From Macrolepiota albuminosa (taxonomy: Eukaryota > Basidiomycota > Agaricomycetes > Agaricales > Agaricaceae): DNA of 64,000 nt. Shown piece by piece: positions 31,790 through 42,648 of this stretch (within the stretch, counting starts at the first letter, position 1; each line of letters opens with the position of its first letter). The stretch lies in contig JAMWFC010000005.1 of NCBI GenBank assembly GCA_027475525.1, positions 248,001 through 312,000 of the forward strand. The letters are read 5' to 3'. The notes under the pieces are model-generated. The model was not told where the DNA came from. It searched no databases and worked only from the letters and a program-made list of their open reading frames with translations. Position numbers and translations under genes: made by a program.

Positions 31790-34302
31790 GACTACGCATC
31801 AGACTCGGAAGGAGTGGGATCACCCAAAGGAAGCAAGTTCCCATCCTGAATGGCATTACTCGCTTGCCACTCGAGCGCATCAGTGATGTCATCATGAAGC
31901 TCAAGCAGGAGGAGCTCACGGCGCGCTAAGGTGGAGACACGAGGACGTAGGAGGGCAAGTTCGCTACCAATGATGTTAGTTGCATCCTCAACCTGGCAAA
32001 GTTGTTGGTGGAGATCGGCGGCAGGACGAAGGGGAGTGATGGGATAAGAGAACTCATCCCCAAGCCAAGGGTAGGCGTCACTGGAAACACACATGGCGGG
32101 GGGAGGAGTCCAAAAGGGATCGAACTTAGCAGAGGTCAGAGAAAAGGCAAACTGACCAAGAAATGCAGACTTACTCAAACGGTTATGGGAGCACGGGGGG
32201 TCCATTCATGATGCTCATTGCCTGGGGACATGGCCCTAGCGGAGGAAAGGTGGATGCCATAAGAAGGCAGGTACCTCCAGCGGTGGCGGCGCTCACCCTG
32301 AGCCACTAAGGTCCCTTCAGACTCAGGCATGGTGGAGGACTCGCAAGTACTGGTGAAGGAAGAGAGGCTACAAGGAGGGGTAAGAGATGGGATAATAGGA
32401 AGGGCGACGGGGGAGGCGCTAGCCACGACAGGCTTGGGAGTGGGGGTAGCGCTGGCAACAGACATCACAACATCTTCAGCGGAAGGGATATTCACGACGA
32501 CGGGAAGTGAAGGAGTAGGGGACCTGGCGACAAAGAGGTTAGCGCAACCCAAAAAGAAAAACATGAAGACTATGCACTGATTACCACTGGGGCCGCTCTG
32601 ATAAGGGTTAGCGGCGATAGGGGGAGTGAGGCGAAGTAGAAGAGCGCGTACTGCCAACAGCACATCAGTATTGACTACAGGCCCAGCCTCATCGTCATCC
32701 TTGCCCTCAGCATCCCTCTTGGTATCCTCGCCTTCATCAGTAGATGACTTGGTAGAAGATAAGACCATGGAAGTAGCAGGTGCTAGCTTCCAGTGCTTAC
32801 CGGGACTCTTGCTAGGAGAGGTGACAATGGGCTTACGCTTCGAAGGGATGGGATGATGGAGAGAGTGGGCAAAGGGGGCCACCATGGTGGTACCATCTTG
32901 GGTGATGGAAAGCGCTAGGCTTGCAGCGCTAATCACAGTGGGCTGACAAGTAGCGGCCAGATTGCGTTGCTGCAGCACAAAGACCTGGGTGTTACAAACT
33001 AAGACTGTGCGCTTGTAATTGCATTGCATGATAGCGTCCCTACCACGTTCACGAGTATGAATCCCATTGAAGGCACAACCCCGTTTCAGCGCATTGCAGT
33101 GGTAGCAGGGGAGAGAGGCGGTAGGAAACCAGCAACCCTCGGGATTGTTCTCAGACCAGCATTTATCGCACTAAGAAAGAAGTTAGCGATGTCATCAACC
33201 TTTCAGGGACAAACAAACACTTACTGCGCCAATGTTTGCCCTAAAGGCATGGCGCTCCACAGGTGCCACTGTAACCTTCTTCTTAGTGCCAAGTACTTGG
33301 ACACCAGCCAGGAGGCTGGTATCAATGACGGTAGTATTGCGACAAAGGCGCAGCAAATTGTGAAGCTCCACATCGGTAAACATAGTTTGGTTGGGTGCCT
33401 AAGGAGGGCTCGATCAGGCACTAGAGACAAGCGATCTTAAAAGGAAAACACTTATGACATATAAAGGGGCAACATGAGCAGGGAGATTGATCTGAGAAGC
33501 AAAGTTAGTAAAAAAACTAGAGGCAGGAAAACAAGGACGCATGGTACGTTTAGGAGGGCTAGCAAGAGCAGGGGGTGCACGATTAATAACAACGGCAAAG
33601 TTATGGGGGAAAAGGCGAGAAATAGTATGGGTAGGTCTGGGCCAGGGCTCACTGGTGGTAACGGCAATCCATCTGATGGCCGAATGAGGAGGCACAGTAC
33701 GAGTGGGAGAAGTGACAATGGGCGCAGTACGAGCAGGAGAAGCATCGCCACAAAAAGGACTACCAAGAATGGGAGGGGGCAGAACAGAAACAGGAGCAGC
33801 AGGAGCGGCCAGAGCGGAAGGAACAGTAGAGGCCAACGGGGCACTAGGAAGACTGGCGATGGTGGGCAACGTAGCAACCGACTACTCAGGGTTAACATGG
33901 AAAACGTGAGGAAGAAGAGGAGATACTCACTTTGCCAACCTCGGTACTAGCCAGCAGGGCATCTATCTCGTTGGACAGAGAAGGAGCCTAGTATGGGCAC
34001 TGAACTTTAGTGCCACGAATCCAAAATCAAACCTAAAAACTTATGAACAAGTCCGCAAACGGTAGTAACCAATTGGCACCCTCATATTCATGGTACCGAG
34101 CCATGCACCATTCACGAACCTCGACGCCCTGTGCCCAGGAACTGTCAGAGCTGTGGACCATGAGCCAGCGCTGATAGAGTTGCATAATGCCAGGGACGGT
34201 TTGTGGCACATCGGTGGGACCGACAGACTTAGCGCGATCAAATAAATAGGAGGCCTTAGCCAGGAAATTGTGGAGAGCAGAGGCATCGAAAGGAGTGGAC
34301 AT
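31790..34302 (-). pseudogene. Gene Z copy 2: spliced gene, Zn2Cys6-like motif plus coiled coil
   Basis: ATG at 34302 (MSTPFDASALHNFL). Exon 1 runs through VPGIMQLYQRWL and ADLF to about 34046. The donor that is GTAAGT in copy 1 reads ATAAGT here, so splicing is probably lost. Further exons give a Ser/Pro/Ala-rich region (33414-33869), a short piece INLPAHVAPLYV, FTDVELHNLLRLCRNTT (33195-33390), and from 33170 the C-x2-C-x8-C-x8-C-x2-C-x6-C motif. A 284-residue frame (32175-33029) follows, rich in Ser, Thr and Pro. The C-terminal frame ending at TAG 31790 holds helices likely to coil (DLHQQLCQVEDATNIIGSEL). It converges on the DIRS-like element. Function unknown; the Zn cluster suggests DNA binding. 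Confidence 0.6.
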
Positions 34303-35568
34303 GCTGAAAAGATGGGAAGGAAAACACAAGAAGGTGAAGTGCTGAAAATGACTTTTATAAGGCGCCAGCGGCATCATACGGACCGTAGCGCAGTCAAATT
34401 AATGACGGTGTTTGACTGAGGATAGTCAATTTTTCAGTTGGGGGGAGGATGATAGGCTTCTACTCGGACTGAGCGCATCAAGGAACATTAGAGGTTGACC
34501 AACACTTGACACACTGGAGACTCTAGCAACCAGCTTGGGGTACAGAGCAGCCCTAGCGCAGGTGCTCTATGGCAAGACTTATCTATTCATCTTAAACACC
34601 AGTATCAGCCCCTCAGCACACTCCACTCATTTATTTTGAAGACTAAGGAGGCTTAGAACTTATAGCGCTAGCACAACGGAGGAAAGTTGACTCTGACCAA
34701 ACCCCGATCAATACCAAAAGGAGGTAGCAATTGGCGCTGTCAATCACCGAGGCACTTCAATCAGAAGTCTAAAGGAATCAATGATGACAAGACAGGATAC
34801 ACGCAGACCCGACATTTAAATCTATCAAAAGATGGTACAATGTTAGTGCCAGGATTAGCGCTCACAGCGTCTGTCAAGGATTCTCCGACCATATCCTGGG
34901 ATGGCATGGCCAATTAAATTACATCAAAAAGTGAGCAAATTCGTATCATTTCTAAGTAGTTTTAGAGTCGCCGTGGGATGGCATGGCCAATTAAATTACA
35001 TCAAAAAGTGAGCAAATTCGTATCATTTCTAAGTAGTTTTAGAGTCGCCGTTGGTCGCCATCACCCATGTGCTGCAGGTCACCGTTGACAGGTGGCCGTT
35101 GGATACAACCATGAGGAGAGGTGCTAATTGGTAGTGCTGTCAATGGACTTATTTTGGAAATACCATAGCGCATAGTATAAAAACTAGCTACTTGCCATGT
35201 ATATAGCAACGAATCGTAACCTCTTAAGCACTCAGTTATACTTAGCGTTCAAATGTGCTAGCATTGCCTGACTTTGTCAATAAGTTCAGCGCTAGTTTTG
35301 TCTATCTCGTCTTCGTCGCTTATGGTGCCACCTACAGGCACACTACGCTGCGCTATTTGTTTTATTCTCTATAACTTCTCCTGAACTACAACACTTACCA
35401 CTTGCTAGGTAGCACCCGAGGCACTATCATCTAGCGCATTGCCCTATCACCTCTGCTCGAGCACACCAGGACCCTGCCAGAACTCCTCACAAACCTGTAC
35501 GCCAGGCACTGGAGACGGTGTTGTACTGCATATATGTCCAGGGCACCCAACCACAGTTGGCGTCATCA
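34303..35568. repeat. Upstream non-coding part of the gene Z repeat, copy 2
   Basis: Counterpart of 1284-2432, with one extra 77 bp duplication (34898-35051). At 35568 similarity stops and a truncated family A LTR begins. No ORF is convincing. Confidence 0.7.
34898..35051. repeat. 77 bp tandem duplication 9
   Basis: 34898-34974 repeated perfectly at 34975-35051. Gene Z copy 1 has a single version of this stretch at 1880-1945, showing that the doubling is not ancestral. Confidence 0.97.
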
Positions 35569-35898
35569 CCGGGGTGTCTGGGATGGGTTCTGGGAATCAT
35601 TGAGTAGTGGGCAGGAACTGTATACCTGGATTGCGCATATGGGGACGCACGATCAATTGGCGTGGAGAGAGCTGTGATGCGTGATGCGTGATGGCCAGAA
35701 GCAAGTCGTGTGATCTGATCGTTGATGGCAGTTGATCCTGGGGTCCATGATGCGGGGTTCATGGGGGGGCTGGCTTATGGCAGTCTTTGATGCGTGTGAT
35801 GGCGGCATTAGCAGCTGTGGGGGCAGGGCACGTTGTGGGGTTGACAAAAGAGGCTCCTGGATGGGGCTCTGGAGATATCCCGGAGAGGGGTCGTGACA
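35569..35898 (-). repeat. Truncated, diverged LTR of chromovirus family A
   Basis: Starts mid-LTR at CCGGGGTGTCTGGG, follows the family A LTR through 'attgagtag' and 'gcgtgatgcgtgatgg', and ends GTCGTGACA at 35898. The first half is missing and identity is clearly lower than in the other copies, so this is an older insertion. Its left part may have been lost in the event that joined it to the gene Z repeat. Confidence 0.85.
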
Positions 35899-37702
35899 CA
35901 TCCATGTATTTCTGGCTATGTGAGCCCGGTGTCTGGACAGTCACATTCGTCCCATACTGCACCATAGCCCGGTTTCCTACAGTGCCCAGCTGTAACGCCA
36001 ATGGCATATCCAACTCCTGCACAGATATTCCGTACACATGGGCAAACTGGGGTGTTATGCCCGATGTAGTACTCCCAGAGTCCCATAATGTCCATGCCTT
36101 GTGGCCATCTACATCCACATATGAGACCAGGCTCTCCTTGTCTGCCCATTTCAGTGTAGGGCGCTGCAAAGTGCCCTCTGCTTGATAAAGAGTAACCTTC
36201 TTCATCCGAACCACATTATTCTTTTCAGGATCATTTGAAGATGGCCAATCCGTCATTGCCGCTAGACACTCAGAGTCGCTGTCACAACTGTAGTACTCGT
36301 TGTTGTAGATGTCATCATATACATTGACTGTGACATACTCCTCCCCCTCCATGACCACACTTTCAGGCTCGGCACCCGATGCCTCCTCTAGGGGCTCTTG
36401 GTCGTTTGTGGGGTGCTCTGCCTCAGACTCAGCAGACACGTCTCCATCACTCCCACTTGTGGCTGCAGTATGTGCAGCTCAAAGGTGGGCATGGGGTGTA
36501 TACCCCTTCCTCAGGGCTCCCAGCTTGGCAGGGCAATTGGTAGCGTAGTGGCCTGGCTGGCCACATGCAAAACAAGTTCCCGTCTGACCTGGTGGATTGG
36601 CCGGCTTGAAGTCCGGCCTTGGTTTAGGACGTTCTCCATCCAGCGCCTGCTCTGGGCGTGGGCAGCTCCACCCTTGGTTTGCAGCAGGGGTTCTGCGTAC
36701 CACCAACTGCATGTTGCGGTCATGATCCAAATCGGCCTTTTTGGCCAAGAAGGTCCCCACATGCTGACCCTGTAAGGGTGCCCCAGCAGGCGGTAGTTGC
36801 CTGGTTCCCCCTTTGTGTCCACTCCGATGCTCGTAGTGGTTAGCAGTCTTCAGGGACTGCTCATACCTGATGGCATATGCCACAAACTCCTCAACATCGT
36901 TGACTTCTGGGGACAGTCCATCCTCACGTATCAGGTAGCGGTGCATGTCCGCTGGAATGCCATCCAAGAATGTTTTGAGCATTGTATATCCATCCGGGTA
37001 TACTGCCATATTCTGGGCATGGTCATTAAGGGTATCATAGAACCCTTGCACCCCCAACTTCTCGGTGTACTTGGCAGACTGAAAATCCTGCCGTGCATCC
37101 TGTAGCGTTGAGGGGTGCACAAATCGATTGTACAGTCCTGTAAGGACTCCTTTGAATGTCCATTCATACTGGACAAGGTTGACATGCAGTACTGCCCATC
37201 GAAACCACCCCATGGCCTCTCCGGCCAAGAACTCAGGCAGAATGAAGATTTTGCCTCCGTATAAGCACATGGCGAGATGGGTGCATACATCCATCGCCCA
37301 ATCCTCCAAGTCGCTGAACTTGGACACACCTGTGTAGGCGCAAATATGCCTACTGTCTGCTTTACACAGCTTCACCCCATCTGGTAACCATAAGATCACA
37401 TCTAGGGCATCATCAACTACTCGATGCAGGCAATTGTGCATGGCTTCACAATGCATTTGGATGGCCTCCTGCTGACCCAGGGATCTAGTCGCCAAATCAG
37501 TCGGCCTGAAAAAGTGACTTCCCTCGTCCACCCTGTGGAGGATGCCCTGAGCCTCCTCGACTGTGGGCATAATTGCCCTCATCTCGAGGAGTCGACCTAG
37601 GGCCATCATCCCGGCTGTTACCAGGGGCATCACATCTTGTGGCACCATCTCGATCGAGGAAGTCTCCTCAATCATGACCGTTGTGCCGCCCTGGACCTGG
37701 AG
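35899..37702 (-). pseudogene. gag: Element X gag-protease, split by nested insertions
   Basis: Minus strand. Gag (36480-37702) has a helical capsid region (VVDDALDVILWLPDGVKL, FSDLEDWAMDVCTHLAMCLY, GEAMGWFRWAVLH, FKGVLTGLYNRFV, NDHAQNMAVYPDGYTM) and an intact zinc knuckle CFACGQPGHYATNC. A stop after AHL separates it from the protease frame (35899-36439) with LWDSGSTTSGITPQFAHV, holding the Asp-Ser-Gly triad. The sequence matches gag-pro of element C throughout, so X is a relative of C. Upstream gag continues at 49607-49734 beyond A2, and then at 61144-61351 beyond C. On the left it is truncated soon after the protease triad by an LTR fragment. Confidence 0.85.
37698..37702. other. Target-site duplication TGGAG, left of A2
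   Basis: TGGAG precedes the LTR at 37703 and recurs at 49607-49611 directly after the other LTR. Joining the flanks restores element X gag. Confidence 0.95.
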
Positions 37703-38432
37703 TGTCACGACCCCTCCCCTCCGGGCCCACCCCGGGACACCCCCGGAACACCCTCCAGGACCCTCCCTCTGACCCCACAAGACACGCCCCGCCATCACAG
37801 CCGCCGACACCGCCATCACGCGCATCAAGGACCGCCATCAGCTGCCACCAGCCCCGATCAACGATTGGATCACGCGAATCATTCCCGGCCATCACGCATC
37901 ACGCATCACAACTCCCTCCGTGCCAATTGATCACACGCCCCACATGCGCGATCCCGGTATACAGCCCCTGCCGCTACTCAATGACCCCCGAAACCCATCC
38001 CAGACACCCCGGAGCCCCGAGACCCGGTCCCGTAGTACTTATAGCACAGTTCCCTGTTGTATTCGGTAGTCTTGATATTACTTTGGTTATTGTGTGCCCT
38101 TTGCTTGACTGGTACACCTTGATTGGTACGCTTCGACTGGCACGCCTAAGTATTCGCGTGCTCTAAGTTTTGGTACGCACTTCGTGACTCTTGATTTACT
38201 AACTTGGTCTCGTCTTAGAACCTCCGGTTCACGACTCGACCCCCTCTAACCTCAGTTACCTCCAACCCAAAACCCCCGGACTCTAGTCCCCTATCCCGGG
38301 ATTACCCCTGTCCTCGTCTTGAACCCCGGAGTCCTAGCCCCGGAGTTCCAGACACCCGAGTATTTGTAGGTCAAGTCCGCATTGTAAGGGCATTGCTTTC
38401 TCGGAAAGCCCCCGACTCAGCGGAACCTGACA
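37703..38432 (+). repeat. 5' LTR of A2
   Basis: 730 bp, TGTCACGACC to AACCTGACA. Carries ACTTATAG near 38037-38044 as a TATA-like box. AGTCTTGATATTA follows at 38068-38080, the predicted 5' end of the transcript. The 3' LTR is 753 bp, so the two have diverged since insertion or differ through indels. Confidence 0.93.
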
Positions 38433-38445
38433 TAATATCAAGACT
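38433..38445 (+). other. Self-complementary primer-binding site of A2
   Basis: TAATATCAAGACT directly follows the 5' LTR and is the exact reverse complement of 38068-38080 inside that LTR. A1 shows the same 13 bp pairing. Confidence 0.75.
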
Positions 38446-38760
38446 CCCTCCTTACACCGTTCTTGATGGCTACGTATACTCACACTTACTACCCCATGGG
38501 GTACCAGACCGACCCTTACAGATGCCCGGTACCCGATCACTACTCCGCGCAGACCCCCCGCCCCATCTATCCACCTCTCCCGTACAAACCTCAATATCTC
38601 CACCGCCACTGGGCCCCCGACCTGTCCCTCTACGACCTGGGGCCCTCAGCCAGCTGGGCCCCTCCGCCCAACTTAGCCATGGCATGACCTGTGGAGGTCC
38701 CCTCGTACCGGAGCATCCCCGGGGGCCTGCCGGAGACCCCACCTGTACCCAGTGGACCTC

Positions 38761-38914
38761 GCCCGATTCCCCCCAGCGAGGGCCCCTTTGCACCCACCCC
38801 CTACTACGGTTATCAGCGCCCCGTCCCCCAACCCCTCGCCCGATTCCCTCCAGTGAGGGCCCCTTTGCACCCACCCCCTACTATGGTTATCAGCGCCCCG
38901 TCCCCCAACCCCAA
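38761..38914. repeat. 77 bp tandem duplication 10
   Basis: 38761-38837 and 38838-38914, the same unit with three C/T differences, in the Pro-rich part of the A2 first ORF. Confidence 0.9.
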
Positions 38915-38994
38915 GAACCCCGAGGACCCCCCTACCCCGACTACCCCCCTCGTCATTACCCGGCCGCCGCTCCACCCGCTCGAACCCCTCCCTC

Positions 38995-39148
38995 GCCAAT
39001 GGGACGACAACGCCTCGAGGAGTATGAACGGCAACGGGACGAGATACTCCGCTCCCTCAGGATCTCACCGGGCCAATGGGACGACAACGCCTCGAGGAGT
39101 ATGAACGGCAACAGGACGAGGTACTCCGCTCCCTCAGGATCTCACTGG
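38995..39148. repeat. 77 bp tandem duplication 11
   Basis: 38995-39071 and 39072-39148, differing at a few positions. It covers the same stretch of the first ORF that is doubled in A1 (23914-24067). Confidence 0.9.
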
Positions 39149-39288
39149 AGGACTTCGCGCAACGGACAAGGACGCTGCTCGTGGAATTCGGACACGACGA
39201 CTTCGAAGGCACTCCAGAGGAATGGGCTCACTGCCTGGTCGAATTCGGGGATCGCCTCACACGAGGAGAACTCCCAGAGCAAACCATG

Positions 39289-40044
39289 TGTCAGGTTCCG
39301 CTGAGTCGGGGGCCTTCTGGGAAAGCAACACCCTTACGATGCGGACTTGACCTACGAATACTCGGGTGTCTGGAACTCCAGGGCTAGGGCTCCGGGGTTC
39401 AAGATGGGGACAGGGGTAATCCCGGGATAGGGGACTAGAGTCCGGAGGTTTTGGGTTGGAGGTAACTGGAGTTAGGGGGGGTCGAGTCGTGAACCAGAGG
39501 TTCTAAGACGAGACCAAGTTAGTAACTTAAGGGTCGCAAAGTGCGTACCAAAGCTTAGAGCACGCAAATACTAAGGCGTGCCAGTCGAAGCGTACCAAAC
39601 AAGGCGTACCAGTCAAGCAGAGGGCACGCAATATCCAAAGTAACAGTGTATGCAATATCAAGACTACCGAATACAACAGGGAGCTACGCTATAAGTACCA
39701 CGGGGTCGAGTCTCGGGGTTCCGGGATGTCTGGGATGGTGTTCCGGGGGTCATTGAGTAGCGGCAGGGGCTGCATACCGGGATTGCGCATGTGGGGCGCG
39801 CAATCAATTGGCACGGATGAAGCTGTGATGCGTGATGCGTGATGGCCGGGAACGAGTCGTGTGATCCAGGTCGTGTGATCCGGTCGGTGATCGGGGCTGG
39901 TGGCGGCTGATGGCGGTCCTGATGTGCGTGATGGCGGTGCCATCGGTCGTGATGGCGGGGCGTGTCCTGTGGGGTCAGAGGGAGGGTCCCGGGTGGCGTT
40001 CCGGGGGTGTCCCGGGGTGGGTCCGGAGGGGAGGGGTCATGACA
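39289..40044 (-). mobile_element. Solo LTR of chromovirus family A nested in A2, TSD CCATG
   Basis: 756 bp, TGTCAGGTTCCG to GTCATGACA, in the opposite sense to its host A2. CCATG flanks both sides (39284-39288 and 40045-40049). It must be younger than the A2 insertion. A partial doubling of GTCGTGTGATCC near 39855 is seen inside. Confidence 0.93.
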
Positions 40045-40421
40045 CCATGGTAAAGTATAGGCGCAATACGATCCTCCGGGAAGAATTACAGCAACTGCTT
40101 GATGAAGTCCATGCGTCCCCCTCCCCTCAGCCCCTCAACGACCCCGCGGACCCAGGTCGCTCGATTCACATTCGACGGGAACCCCTGGAACCAGCCCCAG
40201 CAGTCCCGGCAGCCCCCACGGTCTCCACTCCGGAGCAACGACAACGGGAAGAACAGCAGAACACCTCAGCCATATTACGGTCCCTCAACCCGACTGGAGG
40301 CCTTTTTGACCAACCCGCTGCCCGCACGGTAGGCTTGTCAACTCGTCGCAGGGCTAATTCCGTTCCTAGTATCTTCGAGACCTGGGGGCAGCCCCAGAGA
40401 CCCCTGGAACCCCTCCCATGA

Positions 40422-42178
40422 ATGGACAACGCCCGACCTCCGCCCCCGGCAAACCCTGGTAGAGCCCGGGTGGACACCCCTAGCACGGACGACACACTGT
40501 GCTACATTGACGAGCTCACGCATGGCAACAACGAACCACGTCCCGCACCCGCGCCCGTTCCGGTACCGCCCCCTGCGTCAGCCCCGGCCCCTCCGGAATG
40601 CAACTTCTACCGCGACCCCCCACCCCACTTCGATCTGTGGAACCCCCCTCGGCCTCCGATGCAAGCACGATCCTCCCAGGTTGAACGTCCCCCGCGCAAC
40701 CCGGCACCCAACCCAGTACCCGACCCCCCTCCGCCCGACCCGACACCGCCGAACCCTCCCCGACCGCCTCCGCCACCCCCAGCCAAACCTCGAGGACGAC
40801 CCCCAGGGCCCCCACCTCCGCCACCCCCTGCGTGGAGACCTGGGCCTCCCCCCGGCAGGAATGAACCCCCCTGGGATAACGGACCCCCCGGGCATGGACC
40901 CCCAGGTGAGCCACCCGGAGGAGGCCCTTCAGGCGGGTGGGGTCCCGCCCTTGGTGCTTTTCCTCCTCAAGGAGGGGGGGGTAACCACTACTACTACTAT
41001 TACAATGCTGGCCCCCCTCCCCGCAACGCTGCCAGACCGGATGACGCTCGTGACGCCCTCGCCCGCAAGGGACGACTAGACATTCAAAAGCCCGACGCTT
41101 TCACAGGCTGAGACCCCCGAAAATGGCGTACCTTCCTCACCCAGTGTCTCAATACATTTCAGGCAAAGCCGCTCACGTTTCAGGTTGACAGCTCCCAGGT
41201 GGCCTTTGCCGCGTCGTACCTCCAGGGGATCGCCTTCGATCACTACATGGCCCTCATCCAGTTCGACCCCAACAACCCGGCACTCGCTCGCTGGCAAGCC
41301 TTCATCGACGAGTTCTCCGGGAAGTTCAGAATCTACGACACCGTGGCCGAGGCCGAGGACAACCTCTTCAATCTACAGATGCGCTCGGAAGAACGTTTCA
41401 CCACCTTTATCGTACGTTTTGAGAAGGAAGCTTACAAAACAGGTTGGAACTACAGCGCCCTCCGGTACGCCCTCCGCCGCGCCCTGCCACAACGCATCAA
41501 GGACGTCCTCCGACTCGCCCCAAAACAACCCTCCTACGACGGATACAAGGCCCTCGTCATGCAGATTGACCAACGCTACTGGGAAGACCGCAGCAAGTAT
41601 TCGAATTCCCGACCCCCCTGGAACCCTAGAGGAGGACCCCCTTGGCCCTCCGGCGAAGCCCCCAACCCCCAAGGTCGGAACCCTCCCGACCCCCCTGGAA
41701 CCCTAGAGGAGGACCCCCTTGGCCCTCCGGCGAAGCCCCCAACCCCCAAGGTTGGAACCCCAGTCCCCCCGCGTTCCCTGGCGGCCGACCCCCGGTGAGT
41801 CGCGGCCCGCCCAATGCTAACCCCAGCAGCGGCGCCTGCCCCCAGGCCCAGCTCAATGCCGCCGTGGCCGCCCACGACCTGGGCGACGTGCCAAGCCCCG
41901 AGGAACCCCCAGAAGACCCCGAAGACTTCGACCTCGACGACAAACGGGACGAGGAGGCCCTCCGGGCCAACCGGCTTCAAAAGAAGGGACGACCCTGGAT
42001 CAAAGTCCTGACGGATGTGCAGGAACAACGGAGGAGGGAGGGTGTCTGCATACTCTGTGGTGAGAAAGATCATTTCATCTCCGAGTGCCCCAAACGACAG
42101 GTCATGGGACGTGCCACCTGGACCTTCAAAGGGGAGGACGCCACCTACGAGTATTCGGAAAACGACCCGGCGATTTAG
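40422..42178 (+). pseudogene. gag: A2 gag, capsid and zinc-knuckle part
   Basis: ATG 40422 follows TGA 40419-40421 without a gap. It has an acidic start (DTPSTDDTLCYIDEL), a long Pro/Gly linker and a Tyr run near 40990. An in-frame TGA at 41109-41111 stands where A1 has CGG, and the capsid domain follows (41112-41600: FRIYDTVAEAEDNLFNLQM, RFTTFIVRFEKEAYK, ALPQRIKDVLRLAPK). The zinc knuckle CILCGEKDHFISEC is at about 42048-42090. Ends PAI-TAG at 42176-42178. Domains and order equal A1. Confidence 0.85.
41611..41764. repeat. 77 bp tandem duplication 12
   Basis: 41611-41687 and 41688-41764, one C/T difference and divergence at the very end. It lies between the capsid and zinc knuckle of A2 gag. 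A1 has one copy. Confidence 0.92.
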
Positions 42179-42245
42179 ACCCGGAAGACGCCCTAAATCG
42201 CGGAATCGACCCCGACGTCTTCTCCGCCCCGGTCTCACACCTTCG

Positions 42246-42399
42246 CTCTACGGCACTCATACAGGACACCCTCACGGCTTACCTACCCTCCCACTCTTCG
42301 CACTCCCTCCTCCTCAAAACCACTCTACGGCACTCATACAGGACACCCTCACGGCTTACCTACCCTCCCACTCTTCGCACTCCCTCCTCCTCAAAACCC
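42246..42399. repeat. 77 bp tandem duplication 13
   Basis: 42246-42322 repeated perfectly at 42323-42399, upstream of protease triad 1; the frame shifts by two bases. Confidence 0.95.
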
Positions 42400-42494
42400 A
42401 CCTCACCCCCTCCGGAACTCCCCTCAACACCCTCGTCGACAGTGGCGCCACCGACAACTTCATCGATGAAGCATGGTCTACCCTTGCCCCAGAG

Positions 42495-42648
42495 CCCGCC
42501 CAGCGGCTCCCGGTCCCGGTACGGCTCTGCCTCTTCGACGGAGACGCCTCTACGGCGGGGGACATCACTCACCCGCCCAGCGGCTCCCGGTCCCGGTACG
42601 GCTCTGCCTCTTCGACGGAGACGCCTCTACGGCGGGGGACATCACTCA
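42495..42648. repeat. 77 bp tandem duplication 14
   Basis: 42495-42571 repeated perfectly at 42572-42648, repeating AQRLPVPVRLCLFDGDAS of protease domain 1. Confidence 0.95.

Larger units (their letters stand above)
14050..31790 (+). mobile_element. DIRS-like tyrosine-recombinase retroelement, interrupted (limits approximate)
   Basis: Plus-strand order gag with two zinc knuckles (25351-28112), RT (28253-28806), RNase H (29017-29751) and tyrosine recombinase (30270-31199). This set defines DIRS-type retroelements, which use a tyrosine recombinase instead of a DDE integrase. Chromovirus A1 (14255-25348) and a solo LTR (25402-26142) were inserted into its 5' part; removing them and one copy of each target duplication restores a continuous gag start. 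The ends are uncertain because I could not find its terminal repeats. Frame breaks and lost catalytic arginines make it inactive. Confidence 0.6.
38466..40421 (+). pseudogene. A2 first ORF, interrupted by a solo LTR
   Basis: ATG at 38466 (MATYTHTYYPMGYQTDP). Same Pro/Tyr-rich protein as in A1, with the later globular part EFGHDDFEGTPEEWAHCLVEF. The solo LTR at 39289-40044 splits it after ELPEQT; it resumes with MVKYRRNTILREEL and ends PLEPLP-TGA at 40421, immediately followed by the ATG of the capsid ORF. A TGA after NLAMA and two 77 bp repeats also break it. Confidence 0.7.

Noticed and set aside
35759..35898. C-terminal end of the protease frame at 35759-36439 as part of element X
   Set aside because: From about 35898 downwards the frame reads through a truncated family A LTR.
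36479..37828. Full 449-residue frame as the gag of element X
   Set aside because: Its first 42 residues come from the inserted A2 LTR (37703-37828). Only the part up to 37702 is gag.
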